From contig CAYFJO010000033.1 in assembly GCA_964343305.1 (NCBI GenBank), forward strand, positions 1 through 46,495: DNA of 46,495 nucleotides. The letters are read 5' to 3'. Below, one piece after another: positions 1-9,112 of this stretch (the stretch's first letter is position 1; each line of letters starts with the position of its first letter). The notes under the pieces are model-generated. The model saw only the letters and a program-made list of their open reading frames with translations, was not told the DNA's origin and did not search any database. The position numbers and the translations under genes were made by a program. Source of the stretch: CAYFJO01 sp964343305 (GTDB taxonomy: Bacteria > Planctomycetota > Planctomycetia > Pirellulales > Pirellulaceae).

Positions 1-77
1 CTAAACACATCCTCCCGTCCAACAGCGGAAACAACTATCTGCGCATGGTATAACAAGAAAGGCTTATCAAAAACTGA

Positions 78-1205
78 TCACATACGCGGCTTGGCCGACT
101 TGACTTTGGCGGGATCAAGAACAACATGCTTGACCGACTGCCGGCGGTAGGTGTACGTCAAGTGCACATTGCCGTCGGCGGATTGAATCACGGCCGGGTA
201 AGAATACTCACCCTGGTCGCGTTCCAGTGTCAGCACCACGTCCCAGGATTTGCCGTCTCTTGACGTCGCCACGTTCAGCATATTGCGGCCCGACGGAAAT
301 CCTTTTTTCCGTGTCGTGTGGTTGTAAACGAGCAACTGACGTCCATCAGCCAGCGTCACCGCATCGGTACCCGCGTTTGGATTGGGCAAGTCGGTGGCCG
401 TCAGGTCGCCCCAAGTTCGGCCGCCGTCCGACGACCAGCTTTGCGCGATGACGCTCTGCTGAGTGCGACACAAAATCTGCATGTGACCACTGCCATAAAC
501 CAGAATGCTGGGTTGGATCGCGGCAAACTTTTTGCCGTCATGAATCGGTCCGATGACTTCCCAGGTCTTGCCTTGGTCGCTGGTCTTTTCGAAATGGACT
601 CGCCAGCCGTTGTGCTCGGTGCTTGAGGGACAAAGAATGGAACCGTCTTTAAGTTGAATTGGCTTGTTCTTCACCGGGCCAAGAAGATGGCCGATGGCGT
701 CGTCGTCACCAAGCTTGCGGCGATCGGACCAGGTTCTTCCGCCGTCTTTGGAAATCAGCATCATACCCCACCAACTTCGCGGACTGGGTCCAACTTTGTA
801 AAACAACAAAAGCGGACCGTCTTTTGGTTGGAACAACACTGGGTTCCAACAAGGGTAGTCTTGGTCTTCGTTCTCAGATCCGTCGGCAACTTGAGCCGGC
901 TTCGACCATCCGTGTTCCGTGCGATAGGAAGTCCAGATACCGACGTCAGCGTTTCGCTCATGCTTGCCGCCGAACCATGCCGCCACCAATCCCGCACGCG
1001 TTTCCGCAATTGTCGATGCATGGCACTGGGGCGTCGGTGTGTTGTCGAGCGGATAGACTAGTTCGCTGCTGTGATAACCGCCGCTTCCAGGTTTCGCCAC
1101 ATCTGGGACTTCATCGGCGCGTGACAAGACGCCAAGGCACCATGCAAACGTAATCGCGAAATGCGCTAGGGTCTTGGATCGTTTCACCATGTATGAGTTG
1201 TTCAT
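78..1205 (-). CDS. Secreted sialidase-like (BNR/Asp-box) glycoside hydrolase
   Basis: The sequence predicts a secreted six-bladed beta-propeller protein of the sialidase family. Numbering from an in-frame ATG four codons upstream, Asp-box repeats are visible near residues 156 (SKDGGRTW), 213 (SDQGKTW), 262 (SSDGGRTW) and 319 (SRDGKSW). The N-terminus is a signal peptide (basic VKRSK, then a hydrophobic stretch ending near LSRADE). I chose the ATG at 1205 because GGGAGAG lies just upstream as a Shine-Dalgarno sequence; that sequence overlaps the earlier ATG at 1217. Planctomycetes carry many such proteins, probably for attacking sulfated or sialylated polysaccharides, and a sulfatase is encoded nearby. 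The substrate cannot be told from sequence, and many family members are not true sialidases. Confidence 0.85.
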   Translation of the reverse strand: MNNSYMVKRSKTLAHFAITFAWCLGVLSRADEVPDVAKPGSGGYHSSELVYPLDNTPTPQCHASTIAETRAGLVAAWFGGKHERNADVGIWTSYRTEHGWSKPAQVADGSENEDQDYPCWNPVLFQPKDGPLLLFYKVGPSPRSWWGMMLISKDGGRTWSDRRKLGDDDAIGHLLGPVKNKPIQLKDGSILCPSSTEHNGWRVHFEKTSDQGKTWEVIGPIHDGKKFAAIQPSILVYGSGHMQILCRTQQSVIAQSWSSDGGRTWGDLTATDLPNPNAGTDAVTLADGRQLLVYNHTTRKKGFPSGRNMLNVATSRDGKSWDVVLTLERDQGEYSYPAVIQSADGNVHLTYTYRRQSVKHVVLDPAKVKSAKPRM

Positions 1206-1464
1206 CGTCTCTCCCATTCGTGTTGTGCGTGTTTCGTCATGCGTTCATTTTATCTGCACACACCTATCAATGCACTCGTAAAGATCGAGGCACGCGGATG
1301 GGGCCATCTCGCGCGATCCGGTAAGCCCTTCGCAGGTCAACATCGACAACGAATTGTCGATGTGGCTGAAACGGGGACCTGCACGAAAGCGATTGCGACT
1401 TGCTCGGATGGCAAGCCGTACGCCGTCGATATTCCTGAAGCGGCGCGGTAGAATAAACCGCGTC

Positions 1465-3075
1465 ATGAACTACTTGCGAATTGTCTGCTGCGTCTGTGTG
1501 TGTATCACGTCGGCGACCATCTCTGCGCATCCAATCTCACTTAGTTCGGTGATCATCGATGTCAAGAAAGACAAGCTGGTTGCGGATTTGCGGATCCTGC
1601 TCGAAGATCTTGTCCTGTATCACGGGCTCAAAGCAGACGACTCGCAGCGGTTTGGGGCGGAATCTTTGAAAAAGGCGGCCGATGCTCATGGGCCGAAGTT
1701 GTTGAAGTGGTTTCTGGTTCGCGGCGAGCGGGGAAAACTGATCGCTGGAAAAGTTATGAGTTTGGACGCGGCGGATATTCCGACCGATGGGGCGATGCAG
1801 GCGGACTTGATGAAGCGGTCGGTGACGTACGAGTTGCAATTCGCGCCGCCGAAGCCAGAGAACTTTTTGACGTTTATGCAGCAGATCGGCGGGCCGGATG
1901 CGGTGTTGCCGGCGCTGATGGATTGTATGGTGTTGCAGGACGGTGTGCTGGTCGACATGTCCGAGCAATTGATGCCGGGCAAGCCCTATTCGGTCAAATT
2001 CGACTGGGAAAATCCGCCGAAGCGGCCGAAGGATTGGCAGGAGCTGCGGGCCAAAAAAGAAGCGGAGTTTCACAAGCGGCTGGGTATCACGAGTTACGCG
2101 GGATTGTATTCGTTCATCTACATCAACGACGCGGAAGTGCGTCACGAGATTCTTGTGCCGCTGTTGACGCTTGAGACGTGGCTCAAGATCCCTCGGCGCG
2201 ATCCAGATTTTGTGGATGTCAAGGAGCAGGAGGCATCAAGGAAAACGATCGAACGATTTTTTCGTGACCGCAATCCGCTGCGGATTGACGGCGTTCGTGT
2301 CAAGCCGGTGCTTTCGCGCTTGAGTTTCTTTGGGCTGGATATCAACGATTTTGCGCGAAACGCCAAGCCGCGACGCGTGAGTGTTCATCAGGCGCGCGTT
2401 GGCATCATATTGTCGTACAGCACGAAGGGAACGCCGCGCAAGGTCGAGATGCAATGGGACATGTACAACGATTACGCCCCTTTCTTGCGGTCGATCATTT
2501 ACACGTTCGACGACGATCCGACGGACCACGTTTTTATCACAGACACGCAGACATACACATGGACGGATGATAGGAAGAGAGAAAAGGGTGAGCCGATTAT
2601 TACGGTGAAAAACGACTTATCTGCGAGATTGACGGAGAGTCAGGCAAAGTCTGTTCACAGTGCGTTGTTGAAGAATGTGTATCGGGCATTTGATTACCGA
2701 GATGATGGGGCTATTTACGACGCGTTGGCTCAAAGCACCGATGGTGAGTTGCTCCGTAGTCTATATCTGCAAATCAAGCAGTCGTTGCTGATGGCGGAGC
2801 AGGGCGGGGCAAAGTCACGAGTGAAGGAAGTGAAGTTCATCGATGGTGATTTGATTTCGTCGGCGCGAGGGCAGTTTCAATATCGTGGTCGTTGGCAGGT
2901 TGCGGGCTCGGTCGAACATTGGGGACACATTCACACGCGAATCAACGAATATGATGCATTGTTCACGGTGTTGGCGATGGACGGCAGTTGGAAAATCGGC
3001 GGGTTCGATTTTCGTGAACAGAAACGCGTTGGATTTGAAACGAGCCTGAGAAAACGTTCGGCGAATGAAAAGTGA
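1465..3075 (+). CDS. Secreted protein of unknown function
   Basis: I do not recognise this 536-residue protein. It opens with a clear signal peptide (MNYLRIVCCVCVC..., cleavage likely near SAHP), so it is probably exported. The mature part begins AHPISLSSVIIDV, which resembles the start of several planctomycete proteins and the N-terminal region found ahead of some HupE/UreJ-type proteins, but no membrane segments follow. The C-terminal part is rich in beta-strand-like sequence (FRGRW-like and DGSWKIGGFDF). An in-frame ATG exists upstream at 1354, but it would add a basic stretch in front of the signal peptide, so 1465 is preferred. It is transcribed divergently from the sialidase gene and convergently with the DUF1559 gene, with four bases between stop codons. 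Confidence 0.75.
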   Translation: MNYLRIVCCVCVCITSATISAHPISLSSVIIDVKKDKLVADLRILLEDLVLYHGLKADDSQRFGAESLKKAADAHGPKLLKWFLVRGERGKLIAGKVMSLDAADIPTDGAMQADLMKRSVTYELQFAPPKPENFLTFMQQIGGPDAVLPALMDCMVLQDGVLVDMSEQLMPGKPYSVKFDWENPPKRPKDWQELRAKKEAEFHKRLGITSYAGLYSFIYINDAEVRHEILVPLLTLETWLKIPRRDPDFVDVKEQEASRKTIERFFRDRNPLRIDGVRVKPVLSRLSFFGLDINDFARNAKPRRVSVHQARVGIILSYSTKGTPRKVEMQWDMYNDYAPFLRSIIYTFDDDPTDHVFITDTQTYTWTDDRKREKGEPIITVKNDLSARLTESQAKSVHSALLKNVYRAFDYRDDGAIYDALAQSTDGELLRSLYLQIKQSLLMAEQGGAKSRVKEVKFIDGDLISSARGQFQYRGRWQVAGSVEHWGHIHTRINEYDALFTVLAMDGSWKIGGFDFREQKRVGFETSLRKRSANEK

Positions 3076-3079
3076 ACGC

Positions 3080-4855
3080 TTACTCTGAAACTTTTTCAAG
3101 CAACTGGGAATTCCCAACCCACATCACGAAATACGGTTCCGACGCACGGTGCTGCTGAAGATACAGTAAGAACGGGCGGTCCAAAACGAAACGGCGTGGC
3201 ACATTTTCCTCTTTCTTTTCGCCATGACCATTTTTGGCTGGTAAGAACACGGATTCGGATTCAAGCGATGCACCCGTTTCGTCGAGCAAGAATCGAATGA
3301 TCTGTGATGCCTGACCCACGGTCCATTGAGGATGATCGACAAGTTTCTTATTCAAGATTTCCGCGTAGTCTCGCCGCACGTTCAATTGCATTTTTGGTAC
3401 GGCTAAAGTTTCGCCTTTTTCCAAGCCGGATCGTTTGGCTGGGCCACTGCGAACGCGCGTTTGAACGTCAATGAGCGTTCGCTCGAATGTTGCTTTTGGC
3501 TTAACCTTTGCGAGGACGATTACATCCGTTCGAGTTCCCAATTGAATTACAAAGTCGTCGTCGCTGATGTAGTCCAAAACTCTCACCTGGCTGTAAGCAC
3601 GGTGCCGGCTGGGATCTAACTCTTCAAAGCCAAAACAGGCGACGGGCATTGCGCCAGATAAAAACTCGAATCGAACAGGTTTCGCATAACTAGAAAAAGG
3701 CGTCCTGAACGGGAGTGTCTTTTGCAGATACGCGTAGGCGATCAACAAATCAGGATCTGGTTCCGGTGCCCTTAGCTGCTTGCCTGGAAACTTCGATGCA
3801 AGTTCACTTTTCAGATTGCCGATGTATTCGTCCGTGGCAATACCGGCCACTGCAACATAGGAATTACCGTCGAGGTTCGCGGTGTCAAACTGCCGCTGGT
3901 TCAACTCGTGGGCCATTTCGGGCGAACCTTCTAACTTGATAGCGTCCGTTTTGAATTCTGTCTTCGCCTTGTCCCAAGCGATCTGAAACGTGCTGCAATA
4001 AAGTTGATTTTGTCCCGGTCGATGTCGCACGCCGAGATGGGGAAGGACTTCCGTGTTCTTCAACTTGGAAGCGTCCACGACGTCGCCAAGTTGTACAAAG
4101 GACACGTTTGGCGGCGGCAGATCTGCGTACACTTGACCACCGCGTGCTGATAGCAGACTTCTGAGAACTCCACGCTCGACTTCGTTGTAGAAAAAATGCG
4201 CGGACTTGTCGAACATCGCAATGTTTGCACCGCGCCGACCATCCTTTTTATGAAGGCTCGAAATTCCAGCAACCGACTCTGGATTGATTCCTGCCGCCGC
4301 TTGTTCGTAAGTAATATCACGGGGCTCCATCCAATTGATGTCTAAGTCCTTGGTTTCGGCAATGGCAATCGTGTTTGCCAATCCATCGGTGATCTCACCG
4401 AATGTCGTGCTGTAATGCTCGGGCCACCCCGTGAGAGAGCCAACTATGGCAACGTAACTTGTCGAAGTTGCCGACATTCCATTGGCTGGGCAGCGGTAAA
4501 TGTCAGGAATGCGCAGGGCCAGCTTTCGGTTGTGCGGGCCATCCCACGGTTCATCCATTTGATATTCTTTGTAGAGTTCGTCATGGCCCAAAAAAGGGAG
4601 AAGCAAGACTCGCCAACTATGCAAGCGCTTGCCGTGTCTGTTTTGAATGTAGGCTGGTGGTAACGCGCGGTATTCGGATTGGTAGGCGTGGAGCGCGATA
4701 ACGATCTTCTTGAGATTGTTGCGACACGACTCCTGGTGGACGTGGTCAAGCGTTTGCATACGATAGACTGCCCAACAAACAATTGCCGTTATACACAAAG
4801 CAACCACGATCGTAATGAGGATGTTCCGAGGACGTGCGCTCGATTGGGCACTCAT
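3080..4855 (-). CDS. DUF1559 (pilin-like) protein with a serpin-like C-terminal region
   Basis: The 591-residue product begins with a membrane anchor (residues about 12-30) followed by a DUF1559-type region. This is recognised from CRNNLKKIVIALHAYQ, the SWRVLLLPFL segment, EPWDGPHNRKL and the closing GANIAMFDKSAHFF, a variant of the family's DG-containing end motif. DUF1559 proteins are abundant in planctomycetes and usually stop soon after that motif. Here about 320 further residues follow. Near the C-terminus, residues 556-566 (FVLDRPFLLYL, encoded at 3158-3190) fit the serpin signature pattern position by position. A hinge-like LLDETGAS lies about 30 residues before it and a hydrophobic FVMWVGN strand after it. 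I infer a membrane-anchored, divergent serpin fold. The ATG at 4855 is preferred over 4960 because it directly precedes the anchor. Confidence 0.75.
   Translation of the reverse strand: MSAQSSARPRNILITIVVALCITAIVCWAVYRMQTLDHVHQESCRNNLKKIVIALHAYQSEYRALPPAYIQNRHGKRLHSWRVLLLPFLGHDELYKEYQMDEPWDGPHNRKLALRIPDIYRCPANGMSATSTSYVAIVGSLTGWPEHYSTTFGEITDGLANTIAIAETKDLDINWMEPRDITYEQAAAGINPESVAGISSLHKKDGRRGANIAMFDKSAHFFYNEVERGVLRSLLSARGGQVYADLPPPNVSFVQLGDVVDASKLKNTEVLPHLGVRHRPGQNQLYCSTFQIAWDKAKTEFKTDAIKLEGSPEMAHELNQRQFDTANLDGNSYVAVAGIATDEYIGNLKSELASKFPGKQLRAPEPDPDLLIAYAYLQKTLPFRTPFSSYAKPVRFEFLSGAMPVACFGFEELDPSRHRAYSQVRVLDYISDDDFVIQLGTRTDVIVLAKVKPKATFERTLIDVQTRVRSGPAKRSGLEKGETLAVPKMQLNVRRDYAEILNKKLVDHPQWTVGQASQIIRFLLDETGASLESESVFLPAKNGHGEKKEENVPRRFVLDRPFLLYLQQHRASEPYFVMWVGNSQLLEKVSE
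3158..3190 (-). other. Serpin signature motif in the DUF1559 protein
   Basis: These codons read F-V-L-D-R-P-F-L-L-Y-L. The known serpin pattern is hydrophobic, non-Gly, hydrophobic, D/N/Q, R/K/H/Q/S, P/S/T, F, two hydrophobic residues, any residue, hydrophobic. Every position is satisfied. Upstream, about 28 residues separate the hinge-like glycine from this motif, longer than in typical inhibitory serpins. The hinge (GASLESES) lacks the short alanine-rich run of inhibitory members. Confidence 0.6.
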
Positions 4856-4971
4856 GAAGTTGACCCTGTGGATGGAGTGATCGAGTTTTCGTGATTCGTA
4901 AATCGGTGTTGCGATCAACATCCTATCGCAAATGCGTGACAGATGAGTTGCATCAATCACCCTTGGGTGAT

Positions 4972-6387
4972 CTAGAACGGTCCTCTGCGAGGCGGCATCG
5001 GGTCCATCGTAAATACGCTTGCATCAAACGTTTGCTTCAGCAGGCTTTCACGCAGCGATTGGTGCTGGTCGCTGGCCCAGAGATTATTGAACTCGTCAGG
5101 ATCAGATTCAAGGTCGTAAAACTCTCCTTCGTCAACCCCGTGGTAAACGACGATTTTTTTGTCTGCGGTTCGCATCATCGTCCCGTAACTGCGGTGGTGC
5201 GTCCAGGCGTTGTAGTATTCGCAGTAGACGTGGTCGCGATGATGTGCGGGATTTGATTTGCCTTGGCAGATGTCTAGCAGCGAGCGGCCTTGGATTTGGG
5301 GTTCGATTTCGATTTGGGCGGAATCGAGCAACGTTGGGACAATGTCGAGAAGTTCAACTAATGCATCGGCTCGCAGGCTGGATTCGAAGCGTGCTGGCCA
5401 ACGAATGATGAGCGGGCAGTGAATGGCCTCTTCATAAAAATGCGGACCTTTGAAATAGAGGCCGTGGTCGCCGAGCATTTCGCCGTGGTCCGACATGAAG
5501 ATGACGATCGTGTTATTGAGCTGGCCGGTTTCTTCGAGTGCGGCCAGGATTCGACCGACCTGGTCGTCGATTAACTCGATCATTGCGTAGTAGCCAGCGG
5601 TAACTTGACGTCGGTCGTCGTCGGTCATGCCGCCGACGTGAAATTCACCGGGCGTGTTGTGGGCCCATTCGTGGTCGAGTTGCTGATATGACGTCTTGTT
5701 TTCTAATTCGCCCGGCTGGTATTTGGGCAGCGGCATTTCGGTGGGATCGTACTTGGCGAGATAATCGGCGGGCGGGTCGAAAGGATGATGGGGATCAAAA
5801 CAATTGAAGCTGAACAGCCACGGCTTGCCTTGGTTTTCGCGGATGAACTCGATCGTCTTTTCGGCACACCACGTAGTTTGATGAAACTCGGTCGGGATGC
5901 CATGCTTGACGTAGCCGGTTGCTGGTCCGCCGTGGAGTTCGTCCCAGCTTTTGCCTTTGGATGTAAGCCACTGAGTGTAGGCGTTTTCGGCCCAATCGGG
6001 TTGTGGGTGATGCGACCAGTGAAAGTCGTGGTAGCCATCATCGGTGCGTTCTTCAACTCGACCGTTGGCGGCGGATGCGAGGTGAAGTTTTCCGGCGAGT
6101 CCGCAGCGATAGCCATGGTCGGCGAAGATGCGGCTGACGAGGCGCTCACGTTTCGGAATGGATTGACCGTTCTGTCGACATCCCGTTGTGCGCGGATAGC
6201 GGCCGGTGAGAAACGACGCACGGCTCGGCGCGCAAACCGTGCTTTGACAATAAGCTCGAGTAAACGTAACGCCTTCGTGGACTAGGCGATCGATGTTCGG
6301 CGTGCGGATCAGCGAGTTGCCCAGCGCGGCGATCGTGCAGTATCGTTGCTGGTCGGTGCAAAGCCAAAGAATGTTAGGGCGTACCAC
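4972..6387 (-). CDS. Sulfatase (formylglycine-dependent, Cys-type)
   Basis: This is a type I sulfatase of 471 residues that hydrolyses sulfate esters. The maturation motif C-A-P-S-R is at residues 52-56, where Cys52 would be converted to formylglycine. Metal-binding elements are the N-terminal PNILWLCTDQQR segment and MSDHGEMLGDHG near residue 300. The overall pattern, with a GHHPFDPP-like HHPFDPPADY segment and a YEEAIHCPLIIRWP stretch, resembles the choline-sulfatase/arylsulfatase group. There is no obvious signal peptide; translation appears to start at GTG 6387 directly before RPNILWL. That suggests a cytoplasmic enzyme acting on imported or small substrates, unless a start was missed. 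No sulfatase-maturing enzyme is recognisable in the window. Confidence 0.9.
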   Translation of the reverse strand: MVRPNILWLCTDQQRYCTIAALGNSLIRTPNIDRLVHEGVTFTRAYCQSTVCAPSRASFLTGRYPRTTGCRQNGQSIPKRERLVSRIFADHGYRCGLAGKLHLASAANGRVEERTDDGYHDFHWSHHPQPDWAENAYTQWLTSKGKSWDELHGGPATGYVKHGIPTEFHQTTWCAEKTIEFIRENQGKPWLFSFNCFDPHHPFDPPADYLAKYDPTEMPLPKYQPGELENKTSYQQLDHEWAHNTPGEFHVGGMTDDDRRQVTAGYYAMIELIDDQVGRILAALEETGQLNNTIVIFMSDHGEMLGDHGLYFKGPHFYEEAIHCPLIIRWPARFESSLRADALVELLDIVPTLLDSAQIEIEPQIQGRSLLDICQGKSNPAHHRDHVYCEYYNAWTHHRSYGTMMRTADKKIVVYHGVDEGEFYDLESDPDEFNNLWASDQHQSLRESLLKQTFDASVFTMDPMPPRRGPF

Positions 6388-6441
6388 GGTGTGTTCTCGA
6401 TGAACGGGTTTGGAAACCCATCGAACAAGTCGCGCGTTGAG

Positions 6442-6915
6442 CTATGGAATCTTGACGTCGCGAATCACAGGTTCTGGAACATCGGCAAGGACGATTCGGA
6501 ATCGGACGATGAAGTTGGAAGCATCTTGTGGCGACTTGTGTTTGCCTTGCGTGTAAAGTCCCGCGACCTCACCTTCTTTGTTTTCATACATGGTGGCAAC
6601 TTCTTCGCTGATCGTCTTCTTGCCGTCCGTGTCGACCACGCAATGGAAGACCATTGCATCTGTGGCAAATTCGCCGTCGCGCGTCAACATGGCAACTGGT
6701 TCGAGCAAGCCATCCGCGTGTGATTTTCCTTTGCGATAGCCTAACGAGATGGTGGTCGATTCGTGTTTGTATTCTCTTTCGATCCAAACCAACGGTTCAT
6801 CGCCAATGGAAGTGGGCAGCCGACCAACGACCAACGTGTCGGACGACGTGTTGCAGCCCACTCCGCACGTCAGCACGAGTGAAATCAAGATGAGGCACGT
6901 ACGAAAAATCCGCAT
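6442..6915 (-). CDS. Small probable lipoprotein, unknown function
   Basis: The 157-residue product has a short basic start (MRIFRT), a hydrophobic stretch and then LTCGVGCN. This looks like a lipoprotein signal with Cys at about residue 20, although the lipobox GVGC is imperfect. I do not recognise the rest, which is hydrophilic and probably beta-rich. The ATG at 6915 was chosen over 6945 because it directly precedes the signal segment. It lies just upstream of the sulfatase on the same strand, with 54 bases between them, and could be co-transcribed with it. Confidence 0.65.
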   Translation of the reverse strand: MRIFRTCLILISLVLTCGVGCNTSSDTLVVGRLPTSIGDEPLVWIEREYKHESTTISLGYRKGKSHADGLLEPVAMLTRDGEFATDAMVFHCVVDTDGKKTISEEVATMYENKEGEVAGLYTQGKHKSPQDASNFIVRFRIVLADVPEPVIRDVKIP

Positions 6916-7019
6916 TTTCTTCGAACCTTGATGGTTGTGAATCACCCTAGATGATACCGGAAAACTCGTTGATAGCGATGGGCGGCAAGTCTGCGTAAAC
7001 TAGGGTAAGACGCCAATAG

Positions 7020-7046
7020 TTGACAATCGTCGCTGGCGCATATAAC
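7020..7046 (+). promoter_or_regulatory. Candidate sigma-70-type promoter
   Basis: TTGACA at 7020-7025 and TATAAC at 7041-7046 are separated by 15 bases. Both hexamers are close to consensus, but the spacer is shorter than the usual 16-18. The position, about 85 bases before the Tat-exported oxidoreductase, fits a promoter for that gene and the two HEAT genes behind it. Confidence 0.4.
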
Positions 7047-7130
7047 ACAAAGGTCCGCCGAGCCTCGTCGTTGAGGCGTCGCCAACCAATTCGCCGTACT
7101 ACAACTACCAAATTCCTGAAAGGTGACGTT

Positions 7131-8351
7131 ATGGGAACAATACAGAATTCGACACGCCGTGACTTTTTGAAAACGGCAAGTGCCGCGGTGGCGGTGCCTT
7201 ATGTGATTACTTCTTCCGCACTAGGCGACGACGAGAAGCCGCCGGCAAGCGATCGGATTGTGATGGGTGGTATCGGCATCGGAAACATGGGCCGAGGCGA
7301 TCAAAAAGCGTTCCTTAATCGCGGCGACGTTCAATACGTGGCTGTGTCGGATGTGCGTCGTGGTGCTCGCGAAGGTGCCAAGAAGAAAGTCGACGAGAAG
7401 TACGAGAACGGCGATTGTAAAGAGCACGTGGACTTCCGCGAACTGTTGGCTCGCGAAGATATCGATGCGGTGCACGTTGCCACGCCTGATCACTGGCATG
7501 CGATCATGGTTATCGAAGCCTGCCGTGCTGGTAAAGATGTTTATTGCCAAAAGCCGGAAACACGAACGCTGCGCGAGGGTTCCTTGATGGTCGAAGCAGC
7601 TCGTCGGTACGCTCGCGTTGTGTCAGGCGGCAGCCAGCGTGTTTTGCAGGATTACAAAGGTGTGGTCAACAAATGTTGGGGCGGCGAGATGGGCCAGATC
7701 AAATCGATCAACGTCAACGTCGGTCCGCTTTCCCAAACTTGCAACCTGCCAGGCGAAGACGTGCCCGACGACATCCATTGGGATTTGTGGCTCGGCCCGG
7801 CGCCATGGGCACCGTACAACAAGAATCGTTGTTCCGGAAGTTTTTCGACCAAGGGCAACAGTTGGCGTTCGTACATCGATTACTCGGGCGGCGGCATGAC
7901 CGACTGGGGGGCTCATCACTTTGGCGGTGCAACGTTCGCTGTCGACGTGCGTGAATTGCAGCCCCAAGAAGTCACATACCACAACGAGAACGGTAAAGAG
8001 TGGTTGAGCTTCCTTTATCCGAACGGCATCGAACTGACGCACAACAAGCCAGGTGAAGGCAACTTGCACGTCGAAGGAACACCTGACGAACCGCGCGAAG
8101 CCAAGCCTGTGCCACAGTACAAAGGAACCGGCGGCATCTACGGAGACTTCATCGAGTGCGTGAAGACGCGAGAAAAACCGTTCCGCGACATCGAACTGGC
8201 AGTCAACACCGTCACCGTCAGCCATCTTGGCATCGTCGCCTACAAACTCGAACGGTCGCTGAAATGGGATGCGGAGAATCAGAACTTCCCCGAAGACGAT
8301 GAAGCGAACCGATTCCTCGATCGCGCCCGTCGCGAACCGTGGCAACTGTAA
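7131..8351 (+). CDS. Tat-exported Gfo/Idh/MocA family oxidoreductase
   Basis: This is a predicted NAD(P)-dependent sugar or polyol oxidoreductase of 406 residues. The N-terminus carries a twin-arginine signal, TRRDFLKTASAA, so the folded, cofactor-loaded enzyme would be exported. A Rossmann nucleotide-binding motif follows (GIGIGNMGRG). VATPDHWHA and KDVYCQKPETRTL form the substrate/cofactor loop, with QKP replacing the common EKP. The GGMTDWGAHHFGG segment is typical of the large planctomycete subgroup. The ATG at 7131 has AAAGGTG as Shine-Dalgarno sequence; longer in-frame versions would bury the Tat signal. It is followed after 53 bases by two HEAT-repeat genes. The substrate is unknown. 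Confidence 0.9.
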   Translation: MGTIQNSTRRDFLKTASAAVAVPYVITSSALGDDEKPPASDRIVMGGIGIGNMGRGDQKAFLNRGDVQYVAVSDVRRGAREGAKKKVDEKYENGDCKEHVDFRELLAREDIDAVHVATPDHWHAIMVIEACRAGKDVYCQKPETRTLREGSLMVEAARRYARVVSGGSQRVLQDYKGVVNKCWGGEMGQIKSINVNVGPLSQTCNLPGEDVPDDIHWDLWLGPAPWAPYNKNRCSGSFSTKGNSWRSYIDYSGGGMTDWGAHHFGGATFAVDVRELQPQEVTYHNENGKEWLSFLYPNGIELTHNKPGEGNLHVEGTPDEPREAKPVPQYKGTGGIYGDFIECVKTREKPFRDIELAVNTVTVSHLGIVAYKLERSLKWDAENQNFPEDDEANRFLDRARREPWQL

Positions 8352-8404
8352 ACTTCGCGTTTCCAAATTCACTCACAAAATCCATTCAATCGAAAGCAAA
8401 TAAA

Positions 8405-9103
8405 ATGATCGAAAAAGCTCTTGAAGCCTTGAAGACGTATGATTGGGGCGCTGACACCAAAGTCCTCGATCCCATCGACGAAGCGATTAACGCCAGCCAC
8501 GGCGATGCCGAAACTCGGCGGAAAATCGAAGATCAACTGACCGGACTTCTGAAAGCCGAAATTTCGTACGATGCCAAGAACATGATCTGCCGCAAGCTGC
8601 GTACGATCGGCACGGATGCTTGCGTTTCGACTCTTGCGGAACTTCTCAGTGACGAAAAACTATCGCACATGGCTCGTTACGCGCTCGAGCGAATTCCCAC
8701 GCCCGAAGCTGCCGCGGTGATGCGAAACGCACTGCCGAAACTCAGCAGCGCGTTGAAGATTGGCGTGCTCAGTTCGCTGGGCGTTCGCCAGGATGCTGAA
8801 TGTGTTCCATTGCTTGGACAGTTGTTGGGGGACGGTGACGGTGCAGTTGCCTTGGCAGCGGCTCGTGCATTGGCTGCGATCCGCAGTCCCGAAGCTGCCA
8901 AGGTACTCAGCGAAGCAACGCCGCACGAAGACGCCAAGGCCGCTGCTGCCGACGCGTCGCTGGCGTGTGCCGAATCGCTGCTCGGCGAACAAAAATACGC
9001 GGAAGCTTCGACCATTTACAAAGGCTTGCTCAAGACCGCACCGGCGAAGCACGTCAAGCTCGCCGTCACTCGTGGACTGCTCGCCTGCGCCAGCAAGAAG
9101 TAG
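8405..9103 (+). CDS. HEAT-repeat protein (no signal peptide)
   Basis: This 232-residue, all-helical protein is built of HEAT-like repeats; examples are DACVSTLAELLSDEKLSHMARYALERI and QDAECVPLLGQLLGDGDGAVALAAARALAAI. Such repeats form protein-binding superhelices and carry no catalysis of their own. The start at ATG 8405 is preferred. A GTG at 8339 would overlap the oxidoreductase stop but gives an unstructured leader. There is no signal peptide, unlike the next gene. The ending (KYAEASTIYKGLLKTAPAKHVKLAVTRGLLACASKK) looks like a TPR-type pair. It sits in an apparent three-gene operon with the exported oxidoreductase and the secreted HEAT protein. Confidence 0.75.
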   Translation: MIEKALEALKTYDWGADTKVLDPIDEAINASHGDAETRRKIEDQLTGLLKAEISYDAKNMICRKLRTIGTDACVSTLAELLSDEKLSHMARYALERIPTPEAAAVMRNALPKLSSALKIGVLSSLGVRQDAECVPLLGQLLGDGDGAVALAAARALAAIRSPEAAKVLSEATPHEDAKAAAADASLACAESLLGEQKYAEASTIYKGLLKTAPAKHVKLAVTRGLLACASKK

Positions 9104-9112
9104 GTACGAGTA

